Shown here one piece after another: positions 19,050 to 27,434 of a DNA stretch of 37,406 bases. Origin of the DNA: Klebsiella pneumoniae. GTDB taxonomy: Bacteria; Pseudomonadota; Gammaproteobacteria; Pseudomonadales; Pseudohongiellaceae. Within the stretch, counting starts at the first letter, position 1. The number at the start of each line of letters is the position of its first letter. The stretch lies in the NCBI GenBank assembly GCA_945869725.1, contig CAMBPO010000029.1, positions 1 to 37,406 of the forward strand. Reading direction: 5' to 3'. The position numbers and the translations under genes are program-made. The notes below the pieces were generated by a model that saw only the letters and a list, made by a program, of their open reading frames with translations, made no database searches and was not told where the DNA came from.

Positions 19050-21549
19050 TACTGTCTTGCTCCTTAAATCCGGGGATGCTGTTGCCAAGCAGGCTGTCGA
19101 GACCGCCACCGGCGAGGTCGCCAAGGCCGTGCAGGGAAAGCTGGAAAAAGAGGCCCCGGTTCTGTCTGGTATTCAGTTCGTTAAATTCGTAGTCATTGAC
19201 CCAGTCGCGGGCAATCAGGCGTACGGTAGCGCAACAGTTACTGTATTCGACACCTGCGAAGGTTTCAAGGTTCCTGCTGTTGCTGTGGTCATAGTTCCAA
19301 CGACCCAGCATGCGCCAATTTTCATTCAGTGGCCACACCGCCGACATGTCAGTCTGCTTGATACGCGGGTCCAGCAAGGGAGGCGCGTCCAGAAAGACGT
19401 CGGTTTTTTCGCGGTAGCGGAAAGCCAGGTTAAAGAGTCGCTCCTGATCGCCTCGCAACTGCACGGCAACGCTGCCCTGATCAATGTTGTTGTTTTCCTG
19501 ATCCCACTGCAGATCTGTCATCAGTTGCCAGCGCTCATGCGGGTGGTAACTGGCTTCCATAATCAATGCGGAGCGATCGGTGTCCAGTGGCTGCAGGATC
19601 AGCCATTTTTGCAGTGGGCTGTCCAGCGACACGTTGCGGTCTTCATAATGGAATATCTGCCCAACGCTGATCCTGGCGCGCTCTTGTCCGTCGGCGGTCA
19701 GCAGGCGGCTGGTAACGGCGGCACTGAGTTGGTTAGCGTCGCCTACCCGGTCGCCGCCGCTGAAGCGATTGTCACGAAACAGCTGGTTAAAATTCATGTG
19801 CAATTGTGCACTGTCAAAATTGGGCAGCAGATGCTGGTCTTTCTGTTCGCTGAACAGGTAGTACAGTCTGGGCTCCAGCGTCTGATTGGCGGCCACGCCG
19901 GCCAAAGTGACTGGGCGATCAAAAATCAGGCCGCTGTCCAGACTGAAAACCGCGACACCGCGTTCCGGGTTGCCAGCCGTATTGTTGGCTTGCTGGTCTA
20001 GTTGCCAGCTGGCGTAGCGGTAACGCGCGCCGGGGATCAGGAAGTACCCCGCGCCTCGAAATGGCAGGCTGAGCCAGGGTTCTGCACTGACGCGGGAGCC
20101 AGAGACCAGTCCACCATTGTTGATCTGCTGAGCGGATAACAAGGACCTGTCCAGCGAACGATCAAAGCGCACATGAGCTCCGTCGACGCCGTAACGCAAT
20201 GCCCCCCAGTTGTCACCCTGGCGGCTGATTTTGATCTCTGGCAGACGATCAAAGGGTTTGTTGACGTCGATGGAGGACAGGTAAGGATCGAGCAACTGTA
20301 TGCGCTGTACGCGCGTTTCCGCATGCCAGCGGGCATCCTGCCAGGACACCACTGCTTCTTTGTTCAGATGCGTGCGGCTTTCCAGATTAAGATTCCGCGT
20401 GCCCAGATCGCGGAAGTAGTTGGCATCACTGACCGTGTTGAGGTCGACAAAAGTCCGCCAGTTCTGCCAGGGCTGACCTTCGTGGCTGAATCCTGCAAAC
20501 CAACGGCGGGCCTGAGGCGTGGCATTACTGCTAAGGGCGGCGCGGTTGGCATCATAGGTTTGGTCATCGGGCAGCGCCGCAACGTTGACCACATTCATCG
20601 ACCAGTCGGCCAGGTAACGGAATTCGGCATTGAGCATGATGCCGCGCTCGGTCATCAGTCTCGGGGTGAGCGTGGCATCGTAATGAGGTGCCAGATTGAA
20701 GTAGTAGGGTACGGCGATATCAATGCCATTATCACGGCTGTTGCTGATACTGGGCGGCAGTATGCCCGATACCCGCTGGTCACCAATCGGAAACTGCAGC
20801 GTGTAGGGGTAATAAAAAACCGGAACATCGCGCAGGCGCAGCGTCAGTTCGCGTGCATATCCAACGCCATTGGCGTTGTCCAGCATCAGGCTGCTGGCCT
20901 GAACCATCCAGAACGGATCCATAGGTTCACAGCGGCTGAACGCGCCGTTCTCCATGGTCATCATGCCGCTGTCGCTGTTGTAGCTCAGGCGCGCCGCGGT
21001 GCCATGGATCTGGGTGTTATGAATCACATAAGACGCCTGGCTGATGGTATTGTCGCCGGCGTTCTGATCAAGCAAGGCGCCCTCGCCGGTCACCAGAAAA
21101 CCGGGTTCCCGGAACACCACATCGCCTTGCAGCGTGAGAATGTTGGTTTCCTCGTCCAGATGCAGGCCATCGCTGGCCAACAGGGTGCGATACCCCTGAC
21201 GGACACTGACATCACCTTCGACATACACCTGGCTGGGCTCTGGCTGACTGACTCGCGCAGAGGTTTCAATCTCGGTGGGTGCAGTGTCAGGATCCAGCGT
21301 GGCATTGTCGCCGGTCAGGGTGGGTTCAACAAACATGCCGCAGCAGGCCGGATTAACCTCTGCCGCCTGCTCGGCGGTCATGTTCTCGCGGGTCGCCCAG
21401 TCCTGCAGGATGCCGGATGCACTTTCTGTTGCAGTCTGTGTCGCAGTCTGATCCTGCGCATTGACGGCGCCGTTAAGTCCGGACAGTACCAGCACAGGCA
21501 ACATCCATCCTGTCGTCAAACGGCTGGTTTTTGATTTTCTGTCAGACAT
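19042..21549 (-). CDS. lptD: LPS-assembly outer-membrane protein LptD
   Basis: The protein has 835 residues. The ATG at 21549 begins a signal peptide (MSDRKSKTSRLTTGWMLPVL, cleaved near AVNA); an in-frame TTG upstream is unlikely. The N-terminal OstA/LptA-like domain is seen (VEGDVSVRQGYRTLLASDGLHLDEETNILTL..., near residues 110-220). A long beta-barrel follows, rich in aromatic alternations and ending in SLHGLGDLAGG. Cysteine pairs at residues 69-70 (PACCGM) and near 771-772 (NCCATV) match the two CC sites whose disulfides activate LptD in E. coli. It forms the LPS export pore with LptE. It is the first gene of the operon and divergent from amgK. Confidence 0.96.
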   Translation of the reverse strand: MSDRKSKTSRLTTGWMLPVLVLSGLNGAVNAQDQTATQTATESASGILQDWATRENMTAEQAAEVNPACCGMFVEPTLTGDNATLDPDTAPTEIETSARVSQPEPSQVYVEGDVSVRQGYRTLLASDGLHLDEETNILTLQGDVVFREPGFLVTGEGALLDQNAGDNTISQASYVIHNTQIHGTAARLSYNSDSGMMTMENGAFSRCEPMDPFWMVQASSLMLDNANGVGYARELTLRLRDVPVFYYPYTLQFPIGDQRVSGILPPSISNSRDNGIDIAVPYYFNLAPHYDATLTPRLMTERGIMLNAEFRYLADWSMNVVNVAALPDDQTYDANRAALSSNATPQARRWFAGFSHEGQPWQNWRTFVDLNTVSDANYFRDLGTRNLNLESRTHLNKEAVVSWQDARWHAETRVQRIQLLDPYLSSIDVNKPFDRLPEIKISRQGDNWGALRYGVDGAHVRFDRSLDRSLLSAQQINNGGLVSGSRVSAEPWLSLPFRGAGYFLIPGARYRYASWQLDQQANNTAGNPERGVAVFSLDSGLIFDRPVTLAGVAANQTLEPRLYYLFSEQKDQHLLPNFDSAQLHMNFNQLFRDNRFSGGDRVGDANQLSAAVTSRLLTADGQERARISVGQIFHYEDRNVSLDSPLQKWLILQPLDTDRSALIMEASYHPHERWQLMTDLQWDQENNNIDQGSVAVQLRGDQERLFNLAFRYREKTDVFLDAPPLLDPRIKQTDMSAVWPLNENWRMLGRWNYDHSNSRNLETFAGVEYSNCCATVRLIARDWVNDYEFNELNTRQNRGLFFQLSLHGLGDLAGGGLDSLLGNSIPGFKEQDSNE

Positions 21550-21707
21550 GGTTGCGGGCGATCCAGTCGGCAATAGAGAATGGTGTAGTTCAATCGCTGC
21601 AGCGAATTGCCTGGAACCCTTAGACTCCGGCGATGTTGGTCAGCACAGGCATGATAATTCATCAACCTTTCATTAGAAAGCAAAGTAACGGCGGAGCAGA
21701 TTCGACG

Positions 21708-22922
21708 ATGACCCAGCAGCCACATTTTTCCGATGGTGATTCAGGTGAATACATCGATAGTCGCCATCAACAGGTGCAGCAGTGGGCGCGTCAGGTACTG
21801 ACACCGTTGTTGGGTGCTGACCCAGGGCTAGTCATGGCCGAGCCGCTGGGAGGTGATGCCAGCTTCAGGCGCTATTTCCGATATCGGGCGCTGACTGACT
21901 TGCCGCTGCAAGGTCTTGATGTGGTAAAAAACAGCCTGATGCTAGTGGATGCGCCGCCGGCGCGTGAAAATAATCCGGCATTTTTGCTGACTGCCGCCGA
22001 GTTTGCTGCGGCAGGTCTGCGCACGCCGCGGGTGCTGGCGCATGATGTTGAACAGGGTTTTATGCTGCTTGAGGATTTTGGTGATCAGTTGTATCTGCCC
22101 TGTCTGCAGGCGGCGCAGGGCAATGACAACGTTGAAGATGGTGATATGCAGCGGGTTGATGTGTTGTACACACAGGCCATCAACGCTCTGCTGATGCTGC
22201 AGTCAGATAACAGCCCGTCGCGTTTGCCACCGTATGATCAGACGCGTTTGCACACGGAGCTCAGCCTGTTCGATGAGTGGTTTTGTGGCCGTATGCTGGG
22301 CATTGAACTGAATGACAGCGAGAAAAAGCTGCTGGCTGATACCTGGCATTTTCTGGAGCAGGCCGCTCTGAAGCAGACACAGGTGCGAGTGCATCGCGAT
22401 TATCACTCCCGCAATCTGATGGTACGGCAACAGGCTGATGGCTCGCATCCAGAACATTTGCCGCCCGGCATCATCGATTTTCAGGATGCCGTGATCGGTC
22501 CGGTTACTTACGATCTGGTGTCATTGCTGCGCGACTGTTACATCGTGTGGCCAGTCAGTGATGTCAGCCGCTGGCTGCGTCAGTACTTTGATAAAGCCAG
22601 GGCACGCGGCATTGTGCCTGCAACACTGGAGTTTGAGACGTTTCAGCGCGATTTTGACCTGATGGGTCTGCAGCGGCACATCAAGGTTCTGGGTATTTTT
22701 TGCCGGCTGGCGCTGCGTGATAACAAACCTCGCTACCTGCTGGACCTGCCGGTGGTGATGGACTATGTGCTGACCGTGGGTGAGCGTCATCCTGAGTTAA
22801 ATGCATTTATCCGCTGGTTTCGCCGCGGCCCGATGATTGATATGTACGGGGTGCTGACAGCTTCCGGGCCCCTGGTGTCAGCATCAGACATTTCTTCACA
22901 GCTCGAAACGGACTACTCATGA
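21708..22922 (+). CDS. amgK: N-acetylmuramate/N-acetylglucosamine anomeric kinase AmgK
   Basis: The protein has 404 residues. The ATG at 21708 follows GGAG at 21693-21696; an in-frame codon at 21633 would add an unrelated leader. It has the aminoglycoside-phosphotransferase-like fold: GGDASFRRYFRY near residue 45, LLEDFGDQLY near 120, and the catalytic loop HRDYHSRNLMV near 228. IIDFQDAVIGPVTYDLVSLLRDCY follows. In Pseudomonas putida AmgK phosphorylates MurNAc at C1 in cell-wall recycling, and the adjacent murU makes UDP-MurNAc from it. Placement divergent from lptD and overlap with murU as ATGA (22919-22922) reproduce that arrangement. This bypass makes cells less dependent on MurA and so on fosfomycin sensitivity. 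Confidence 0.93.
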   Translation: MTQQPHFSDGDSGEYIDSRHQQVQQWARQVLTPLLGADPGLVMAEPLGGDASFRRYFRYRALTDLPLQGLDVVKNSLMLVDAPPARENNPAFLLTAAEFAAAGLRTPRVLAHDVEQGFMLLEDFGDQLYLPCLQAAQGNDNVEDGDMQRVDVLYTQAINALLMLQSDNSPSRLPPYDQTRLHTELSLFDEWFCGRMLGIELNDSEKKLLADTWHFLEQAALKQTQVRVHRDYHSRNLMVRQQADGSHPEHLPPGIIDFQDAVIGPVTYDLVSLLRDCYIVWPVSDVSRWLRQYFDKARARGIVPATLEFETFQRDFDLMGLQRHIKVLGIFCRLALRDNKPRYLLDLPVVMDYVLTVGERHPELNAFIRWFRRGPMIDMYGVLTASGPLVSASDISSQLETDYS

Positions 22923-23617
22923 AGGCGATGATTCTGGCCGCTGGCCATGGCAAACGCATGTTGCCGCTGACTGAGTCAATTCCGAAACCGCTGCTGCGCG
23001 CAGGTGAGCACAGTCTGATTGAATGGCAGATTCTGAAACTGGCCAGCGCCGGCATCCGTGAATTGGTGATCAACCTGCATCATCTGGGTGAACAGATCCC
23101 GGCGGCTCTGGGCGATGGTGCACGCTTTGGTGTTCACATTCAGTATTCTCCCGAAACCGAGTTGCTGGAAACTGCCGGCGGCATCATCAACGCGCTCCCG
23201 CTGTTGGGGACGGAGGCGTTTGTGGTGGTTAACGGGGATGTATGGACGGATTATGACTTTACCCGGCTGACCGCTGCGGCCGCGCGTCTGGAGGCAACTC
23301 GCTCGCTGGCCCATCTGGTATTGGTGCCTAACGCTGGGCATCATCCGCAAGGGGATTTTTATCTGGATTACAACGGCTGGGTGTCGGATCAGGGAGAGCC
23401 CAGATTAACCTTCAGTGGTATCAGCGTGTTGCATCCGCTGTTGTTCTCAGAGTTCACGGTGCAGCGACTGCCGCTGTCGCCGGTCTTGCGCCAGGCAATG
23501 ACGCGGCAACAGGTCAGCGGTGAGTACTTCGCCGGCGACTGGCAGGATATCGGTTCACCCGAACGTCTGAAGGCGTTAGAATGCCGCCTTCTTAATCCGC
23601 AGCCGGCGACTTTGTGA
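22919..23617 (+). CDS. murU: N-acetylmuramate alpha-1-phosphate uridylyltransferase MurU
   Basis: The protein has 232 residues. The nucleotidyltransferase signature is at the N-terminus ([35 protein letters not shown]). [13 protein letters not shown] lies near residue 80, [12 protein letters not shown] near 101, and [17 protein letters not shown] near the end. It couples MurNAc-1-phosphate with UTP to give UDP-MurNAc, the second step of the AmgK-MurU recycling route. The start overlaps the amgK stop as ATGA, and its own stop overlaps the rpe start by one base (TGATG). This implies tight translational coupling over three genes. Confidence 0.93.
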   Translation: MKAMILAAGHGKRMLPLTESIPKPLLRAGEHSLIEWQILKLASAGIRELVINLHHLGEQIPAALGDGARFGVHIQYSPETELLETAGGIINALPLLGTEAFVVVNGDVWTDYDFTRLTAAAARLEATRSLAHLVLVPNAGHHPQGDFYLDYNGWVSDQGEPRLTFSGISVLHPLLFSEFTVQRLPLSPVLRQAMTRQQVSGEYFAGDWQDIGSPERLKALECRLLNPQPATL

Positions 23618-24324
23618 TGACAGACATTCTGACAAAAGATTTTCTGACAAAAGATTTCCTCATAGCCCCATCTATACTGTCTGCCGACTTTGCACGCCTG
23701 GGCGACGAGGTGGATGCCGTGTTGGCCGCCGGCGCGGATGTGGTGCACTTTGATGTGATGGACAATCACTACGTCCCCAATCTGACCATTGGTCCGATGG
23801 TGTGCAAAGCGTTACGTAACTATGGCATCAAAGCGCCGATTGATGTGCATCTGATGGTGCAGCCGGTGGATCAGATGATCAGCGACTTTGCCAAAGCCGG
23901 CGCCAGTATCATCAGTTTTCACCCCGAAGCATCTCAGCATGTTGATCGCTCGTTGCAGTTGATCCGTGATGCAGGATGTAAAGCCGGCCTGGTGTTTAAT
24001 CCAGCCACCAGCCTGGAGTGCCTCGACTACCTGATGGATAAAATCGATCTTATCCTGATCATGTCAGTGAACCCCGGATTTGGTGGCCAGAAGTTTATTC
24101 CGATGGCACTTAAAAAATTGCAACTCGCGCGCCGGCTGATAGATGCCAGCGGCTTTAAGATCCGTCTGGAAATCGATGGTGGTGTGACCACCGATAACAT
24201 TGCAGAGATTGCCCATGCGGGCGCGGATATGTTTGTGGCGGGGTCAGCCATCTTTAACAGCGAATCCTACGAAAAAACCATCAGCATCATGCGCCAGCGG
24301 CTGGCCAATACAGTGGCAGTGTAA
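23617..24324 (+). CDS. rpe: Ribulose-phosphate 3-epimerase
   Basis: The protein has 235 residues. The ATG at 23617 overlaps the murU stop; a GTG one codon earlier is possible. TIM-barrel motifs are clear: [58 protein letters not shown] and [11 protein letters not shown], with metal ligands in HFD, DVHLM and EIDGG. It interconverts ribulose-5-phosphate and xylulose-5-phosphate. Unusually, the N-terminus has about ten extra residues caused by a perfect 15-bp tandem duplication at 23627-23656, giving [16 protein letters not shown]. trpE follows after 15 bases; the phosphoglycolate phosphatase gene gph, often between rpe and trpE, is not here. Confidence 0.96.
   Translation: MTDILTKDFLTKDFLIAPSILSADFARLGDEVDAVLAAGADVVHFDVMDNHYVPNLTIGPMVCKALRNYGIKAPIDVHLMVQPVDQMISDFAKAGASIISFHPEASQHVDRSLQLIRDAGCKAGLVFNPATSLECLDYLMDKIDLILIMSVNPGFGGQKFIPMALKKLQLARRLIDASGFKIRLEIDGGVTTDNIAEIAHAGADMFVAGSAIFNSESYEKTISIMRQRLANTVAV
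23627..23656 (+). repeat. Two perfect tandem copies of a 15-bp unit inside the rpe start region
   Basis: TTCTGACAAAAGATT occurs at 23627-23641 and again at 23642-23656, in frame, so each copy adds five residues (LTKDF) before the family's first beta strand. A third, partial match (TTCC) follows. Confidence 0.9.
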
Positions 24325-24339
24325 AAGGAAACCTCACCA

Positions 24340-25863
24340 ATGACGCGCTCGCAATTTTCCTCCGCCGCTGTGGCAACCCGACTGCAACAACAGGACTTTG
24401 ATGCGCTGGCCGCTGCCGGTTTTAACCGCGTGCCAGTCGTGCGTGAAGTGCTGGCGGATTTTGAAACGCCGCTCAGTACCTATCTCAAGCTGGCAGGCGG
24501 TGAATACACCTATCTGTTCGAGTCGGTGCAGGGCGGTGAAAAGTGGGGACGGTTTTCCATCATCGGCCTGCCCTGTAAAACAGTGGTGCGTGTCAGTGCT
24601 AACGATGTGCGGGTTGAGTATGACGGGGTGGTCATCGAGCAGCACAGCATGGATGACCCGTTTGTTTTTGTGGAAGCCTACAAAAATCGATTCAAGGTTG
24701 CTGAACTGACCGGAGTGCCTAAATTCAGTGGCGGACTTGTTGGTTATTTCAGTTACGACACGGTGCGTTATGTGGAACCGTCGTTGGGACAAGCGCCCGG
24801 TGACGATGAAATTGGTACACCGGAAATTTTGTTGCTGGTGTCAGAAGAAGTTGTGGTTTTTGACAACCTGCGCGGCACTATTTCGATTGTGTGCCACGCG
24901 GACCCCTCACAAAAAGGTGCGCTGTACAAAGCACACGCAAGGCTTGATGACATTGAGTCTGCACTGATGCAACCCTTTCAACGACCCATCGCCAAAACAC
25001 GTGCGGATACCATCAGTGCTGAGCAGGATTTTGTTTCCAGCTTTCAGCAGGCACCGTATGAAAAAGCCGTGAACGCCGTCAAGGACTACATTCTGGCCGG
25101 TGACGTCATGCAGGTCGTGCTGGCGCAGCGCATGTCAGTGCCGTTTGATGGTGATCCGATTCATGCCTACCGCGCGCTACGCTACCTGAATCCCTCGCCG
25201 TACATGGTGTTTTTTAATATGGGTGATCACCACATTGTCAGCGCATCGCCGGAAATTCTGGCGCGAGTTGAGGACGGATTGATCACGGTGCGGCCATTGG
25301 CTGGGACACGTAAACGTGGTGCTACCGATGAGCAGGATCAGGCTCTTGAGCTCGAGCTGTTAAATGATGCCAAAGAAATAGCCGAGCATCTGATGTTGAT
25401 TGATCTGAGCCGCAACGACTCCGGGCGCGTGTCAAAGACCGGTTCCGTGCATGTGCCCAAAAAGATGTTTGTGGAACGTTACTCGCACGTTATGCACATT
25501 GCATCGATTGTCGAAAGCCAGATGAGTGACGACAAAACCGCGCTCGATGTGCTCAAGGCAACCCTACCCGTTGGTACCTTGTCGGGAGCGCCAAAGGTGC
25601 GCGCCATGCAGATCATTGACGAGATGGAACCGGTCAAGCGCGGGATCTATGGCGGCGCCATGGGATACATCGGTTGGGGTGGCAACATGGACATGGCCAT
25701 CGCCATTCGCACTGCCGTCATCAAAGACGGCACTTTGTATGTGCAGGCCGGTGCCGGTGTTGTGGCTGATTCAGTGCCGACTCTGGAGTGGGAAGAAACC
25801 ATGAACAAGGCGCGGGCTATTTTTCGCGCCGTTGCACTGGCTCAAAAGGGTTTGCAGCTGTAA
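24340..25863 (+). CDS. trpE: Anthranilate synthase component I
   Basis: The protein has 507 residues. The N-terminal part has the tryptophan-feedback region ([19 protein letters not shown] near residue 65, where the family consensus has LLES). The chorismate-binding domain occupies about 235-500: [28 protein letters not shown], and the signature [16 protein letters not shown] near 325. [10 protein letters not shown] near 352 and [18 protein letters not shown] near 415 follow. It uses ammonia from TrpG to make anthranilate. AAAGGA precedes the ATG. It is co-transcribed with amgK-murU-rpe, while its partner trpG lies 7.5 kb away with trpDC; no leader peptide or attenuator precedes it. Confidence 0.97.
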   Translation: MTRSQFSSAAVATRLQQQDFDALAAAGFNRVPVVREVLADFETPLSTYLKLAGGEYTYLFESVQGGEKWGRFSIIGLPCKTVVRVSANDVRVEYDGVVIEQHSMDDPFVFVEAYKNRFKVAELTGVPKFSGGLVGYFSYDTVRYVEPSLGQAPGDDEIGTPEILLLVSEEVVVFDNLRGTISIVCHADPSQKGALYKAHARLDDIESALMQPFQRPIAKTRADTISAEQDFVSSFQQAPYEKAVNAVKDYILAGDVMQVVLAQRMSVPFDGDPIHAYRALRYLNPSPYMVFFNMGDHHIVSASPEILARVEDGLITVRPLAGTRKRGATDEQDQALELELLNDAKEIAEHLMLIDLSRNDSGRVSKTGSVHVPKKMFVERYSHVMHIASIVESQMSDDKTALDVLKATLPVGTLSGAPKVRAMQIIDEMEPVKRGIYGGAMGYIGWGGNMDMAIAIRTAVIKDGTLYVQAGAGVVADSVPTLEWEETMNKARAIFRAVALAQKGLQL

Positions 25864-25865
25864 CC

Positions 25866-25887
25866 GCGATCAACTCTGGTTGGTCGC
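25866..25887 (+). terminator. Probable terminator after trpE, overlapping the convergent gene's stop
   Basis: GCGATCAAC (25866-25874) pairs with GTTGGTCGC (25879-25887) over nine base pairs with one G-T and a TCTG loop. AGG and four T follow. It begins 3 bases after the trpE stop and lies between two convergent genes. The short T-run makes it moderate at best. Confidence 0.45.
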
Positions 25888-26604
25888 AGGTTTTGGTGAA
25901 AACTTAAGCCGGTAGTGCCGGCTGACGACAGTGATGGCAATGCCGCCGATCACGCCAGGCCCCACCCAGACCAGCATCTGTAACCATGGCAGCTGCACAA
26001 ACAGCGGCTCCATCAGACTGACCGCACCAAACACAAAAAACGCCGTGTACGCGCCGATGCCCGCCGCGATAAGTCCGCCTAGGTGCTCGGTCCACCACTG
26101 CTTTGGGAATGGCTGCTTTCTAAAGGTGTAGCTCAGCATACCCAATACCAGTGCTATCTCCAGTATCCCGAACGCGATAAAAATCGGATTTGGCTGCACC
26201 ACGCCAAGTCCCAGCAAACCTGCTCCGCACATCAGCAATGCACCCAGCAAAATTAATTGCAAGGGTTGACGCAAGGGTTGGCGATTTTCCTTATAGTTGA
26301 TTGTTAACCAACCGTGGCGGGTTGAGGTGAGTACCAACAAGCTCAGTGAGAACAAAAACATCGCTGTATTGCGGACATTGGCAACGCTACGATCCGCGTG
26401 CAGTGCTTCCGGCATCAACAAATCCATGGAGCTCATCAGCAGGCCCGACAGTCCAATCATGTACATCAGCATCGCAAAGTAGCGCCCGATGCGTTTGTGA
26501 ATCGCCGAGCCTTTGCGAGCAAAAATCGGGATCCAGAACAATAACAGGGCGGCAAATCCACCGGCAATATGCACATAAACTGCAATCTGATGAATGAATA
26601 TCAT
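25870..26604 (-). CDS. Seven-TM inner-membrane protein, DUF2306-like, function unknown
   Basis: The protein has 244 residues with seven hydrophobic helices and short loops. Polar residues are set in helices or at their ends: HIAGG in the first, HKRIGRYF after it, TRHGWLTI, and EHLGGLIAAGIGAYTAFFVFG in the sixth. Regularly placed histidines near membrane faces suggest a haem- or metal-linked role, but this is only inference. The pattern recalls DUF2306-type proteins. The ATG at 26604 lies 6 bases after GGAG; the TTG one codon earlier is too close to that site. It is convergent with trpE and divergent from the response regulator. I do not know its function. Confidence 0.65.
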   Translation of the reverse strand: MIFIHQIAVYVHIAGGFAALLLFWIPIFARKGSAIHKRIGRYFAMLMYMIGLSGLLMSSMDLLMPEALHADRSVANVRNTAMFLFSLSLLVLTSTRHGWLTINYKENRQPLRQPLQLILLGALLMCGAGLLGLGVVQPNPIFIAFGILEIALVLGMLSYTFRKQPFPKQWWTEHLGGLIAAGIGAYTAFFVFGAVSLMEPLFVQLPWLQMLVWVGPGVIGGIAITVVSRHYRLKFSPKPATNQS

Positions 26605-26639
26605 CAACGTCTCCTTTTGCTATCTTGTCCTTGTCTTCT

Positions 26640-26653
26640 TGACAGAGTTGTCA
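26640..26653. promoter_or_regulatory. Short palindrome TGACA-N4-TGTCA, possible operator
   Basis: This perfect 5-bp inverted repeat lies in the 176-base gap between the 7-TM gene and the divergent response regulator, 36 bases upstream of the former's start. It could be an operator for either gene. No clear -35/-10 pair accompanies it. Confidence 0.25.
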
Positions 26654-26780
26654 GCGCCTGTCCAGTGACTAAAGCAATCTCAGGCGCGGTTACTAAAGGC
26701 CTATACGACCTTGGCGTGCGCCTGTGCCATAATCAACCGGCATCCTCAGCAACACTCATCAATAAGAGATCACTCAGTAC

Positions 26781-27428
26781 ATGAATAAAATCCGCGTCAT
26801 GCTGGCAGAAGACCAGAATCTGGTTCGATTGGGTATCTGCAGTTTGCTGGAGCTCAGTGAACGCATCGACGTGGTGGGTCAGGTAGAAGACGGCAGCCAG
26901 GTGGTTGAGGGTATCCAGAAGTTCAGACCCGATGTGCTGCTGATGGATATCCGCATGCCAAAAATGACTGGCATTGACGCATTGCATGCCATGCGTGCGG
27001 CCGGTTGCATGGTGCCCAGTATTATCCTGACCACCTTTGACGACAGTCAGCTGGTGCTGGAGGGCATGCAGGCCGGTGCTAAAGGTTATCTGCTGAAGGA
27101 TGTTTCGCTGAACAGCCTTGTTGGCGCCATCGAAAGTGTGTACGCCGGTGGCACACTGGTTCAGCCAGCCATTACCGAGCGAATTCTTAAAGGCTTATCG
27201 TCAATGGAGCCACGCTTTGACAATCTGGTCGCACCCGAGTCTCTCAGTGACAAAGAGGTCGAAGTGCTGCGCCTGATGGCGGGCGGTTTCAGTAATCGCG
27301 AAATTTCCCGCTCCATTCATAAATCGGAGGGCACGGTTAAAAATCAGGTGTCGTCCATCCTTGAGAAACTCGGCGTACGCGATCGGACTCAGGCGGTGTT
27401 AAGGGCCATCAATCTGGGATTGTTATAA
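26781..27428 (+). CDS. NarL/FixJ-family response regulator (REC + LuxR-type HTH), orphan
   Basis: The protein has 215 residues. The receiver domain (1-120) has the acidic pair in LAEDQN (E9, D10), the phospho-acceptor D56 in VLLMDIRMPKMTG, the conserved Thr in LTTFDD near 84, and Lys in GYLLKDVS near 106. The LuxR-type helix-turn-helix occupies 148-210 (LSDKEVEVLRLMAGGFSNRE, then KSEGTVKNQVSSILEKLGV). It should bind DNA as a dimer after phosphorylation. No histidine kinase is adjacent, so the signal is unknown. The closest genes are the 7-TM protein (divergent) and the ATPase (convergent, 6 bases away). Confidence 0.93.
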   Translation: MNKIRVMLAEDQNLVRLGICSLLELSERIDVVGQVEDGSQVVEGIQKFRPDVLLMDIRMPKMTGIDALHAMRAAGCMVPSIILTTFDDSQLVLEGMQAGAKGYLLKDVSLNSLVGAIESVYAGGTLVQPAITERILKGLSSMEPRFDNLVAPESLSDKEVEVLRLMAGGFSNREISRSIHKSEGTVKNQVSSILEKLGVRDRTQAVLRAINLGLL

Positions 27429-27434
27429 ACAACC

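Noticed and set aside
18688..20001. Long open frame on the plus strand (437 codons) crossing the surA and lptD starts
   Set aside because: It runs through two well-supported genes on the other strand and shows no recognisable domain.
20173..21534. Very long open frame on the plus strand (453 codons) opposite lptD
   Set aside because: It is antisense to a complete, well-supported lptD with signal peptide and cysteine pairs. Its translation has no family-like motif and no ribosome site; it results from the codon bias of lptD.
23204..23216. Second occurrence of TGGGGACGGAG, the arm sequence of the 3426-3489 palindrome
   Set aside because: It lies within conserved murU codons and has no inverted partner nearby, so it is a chance match.
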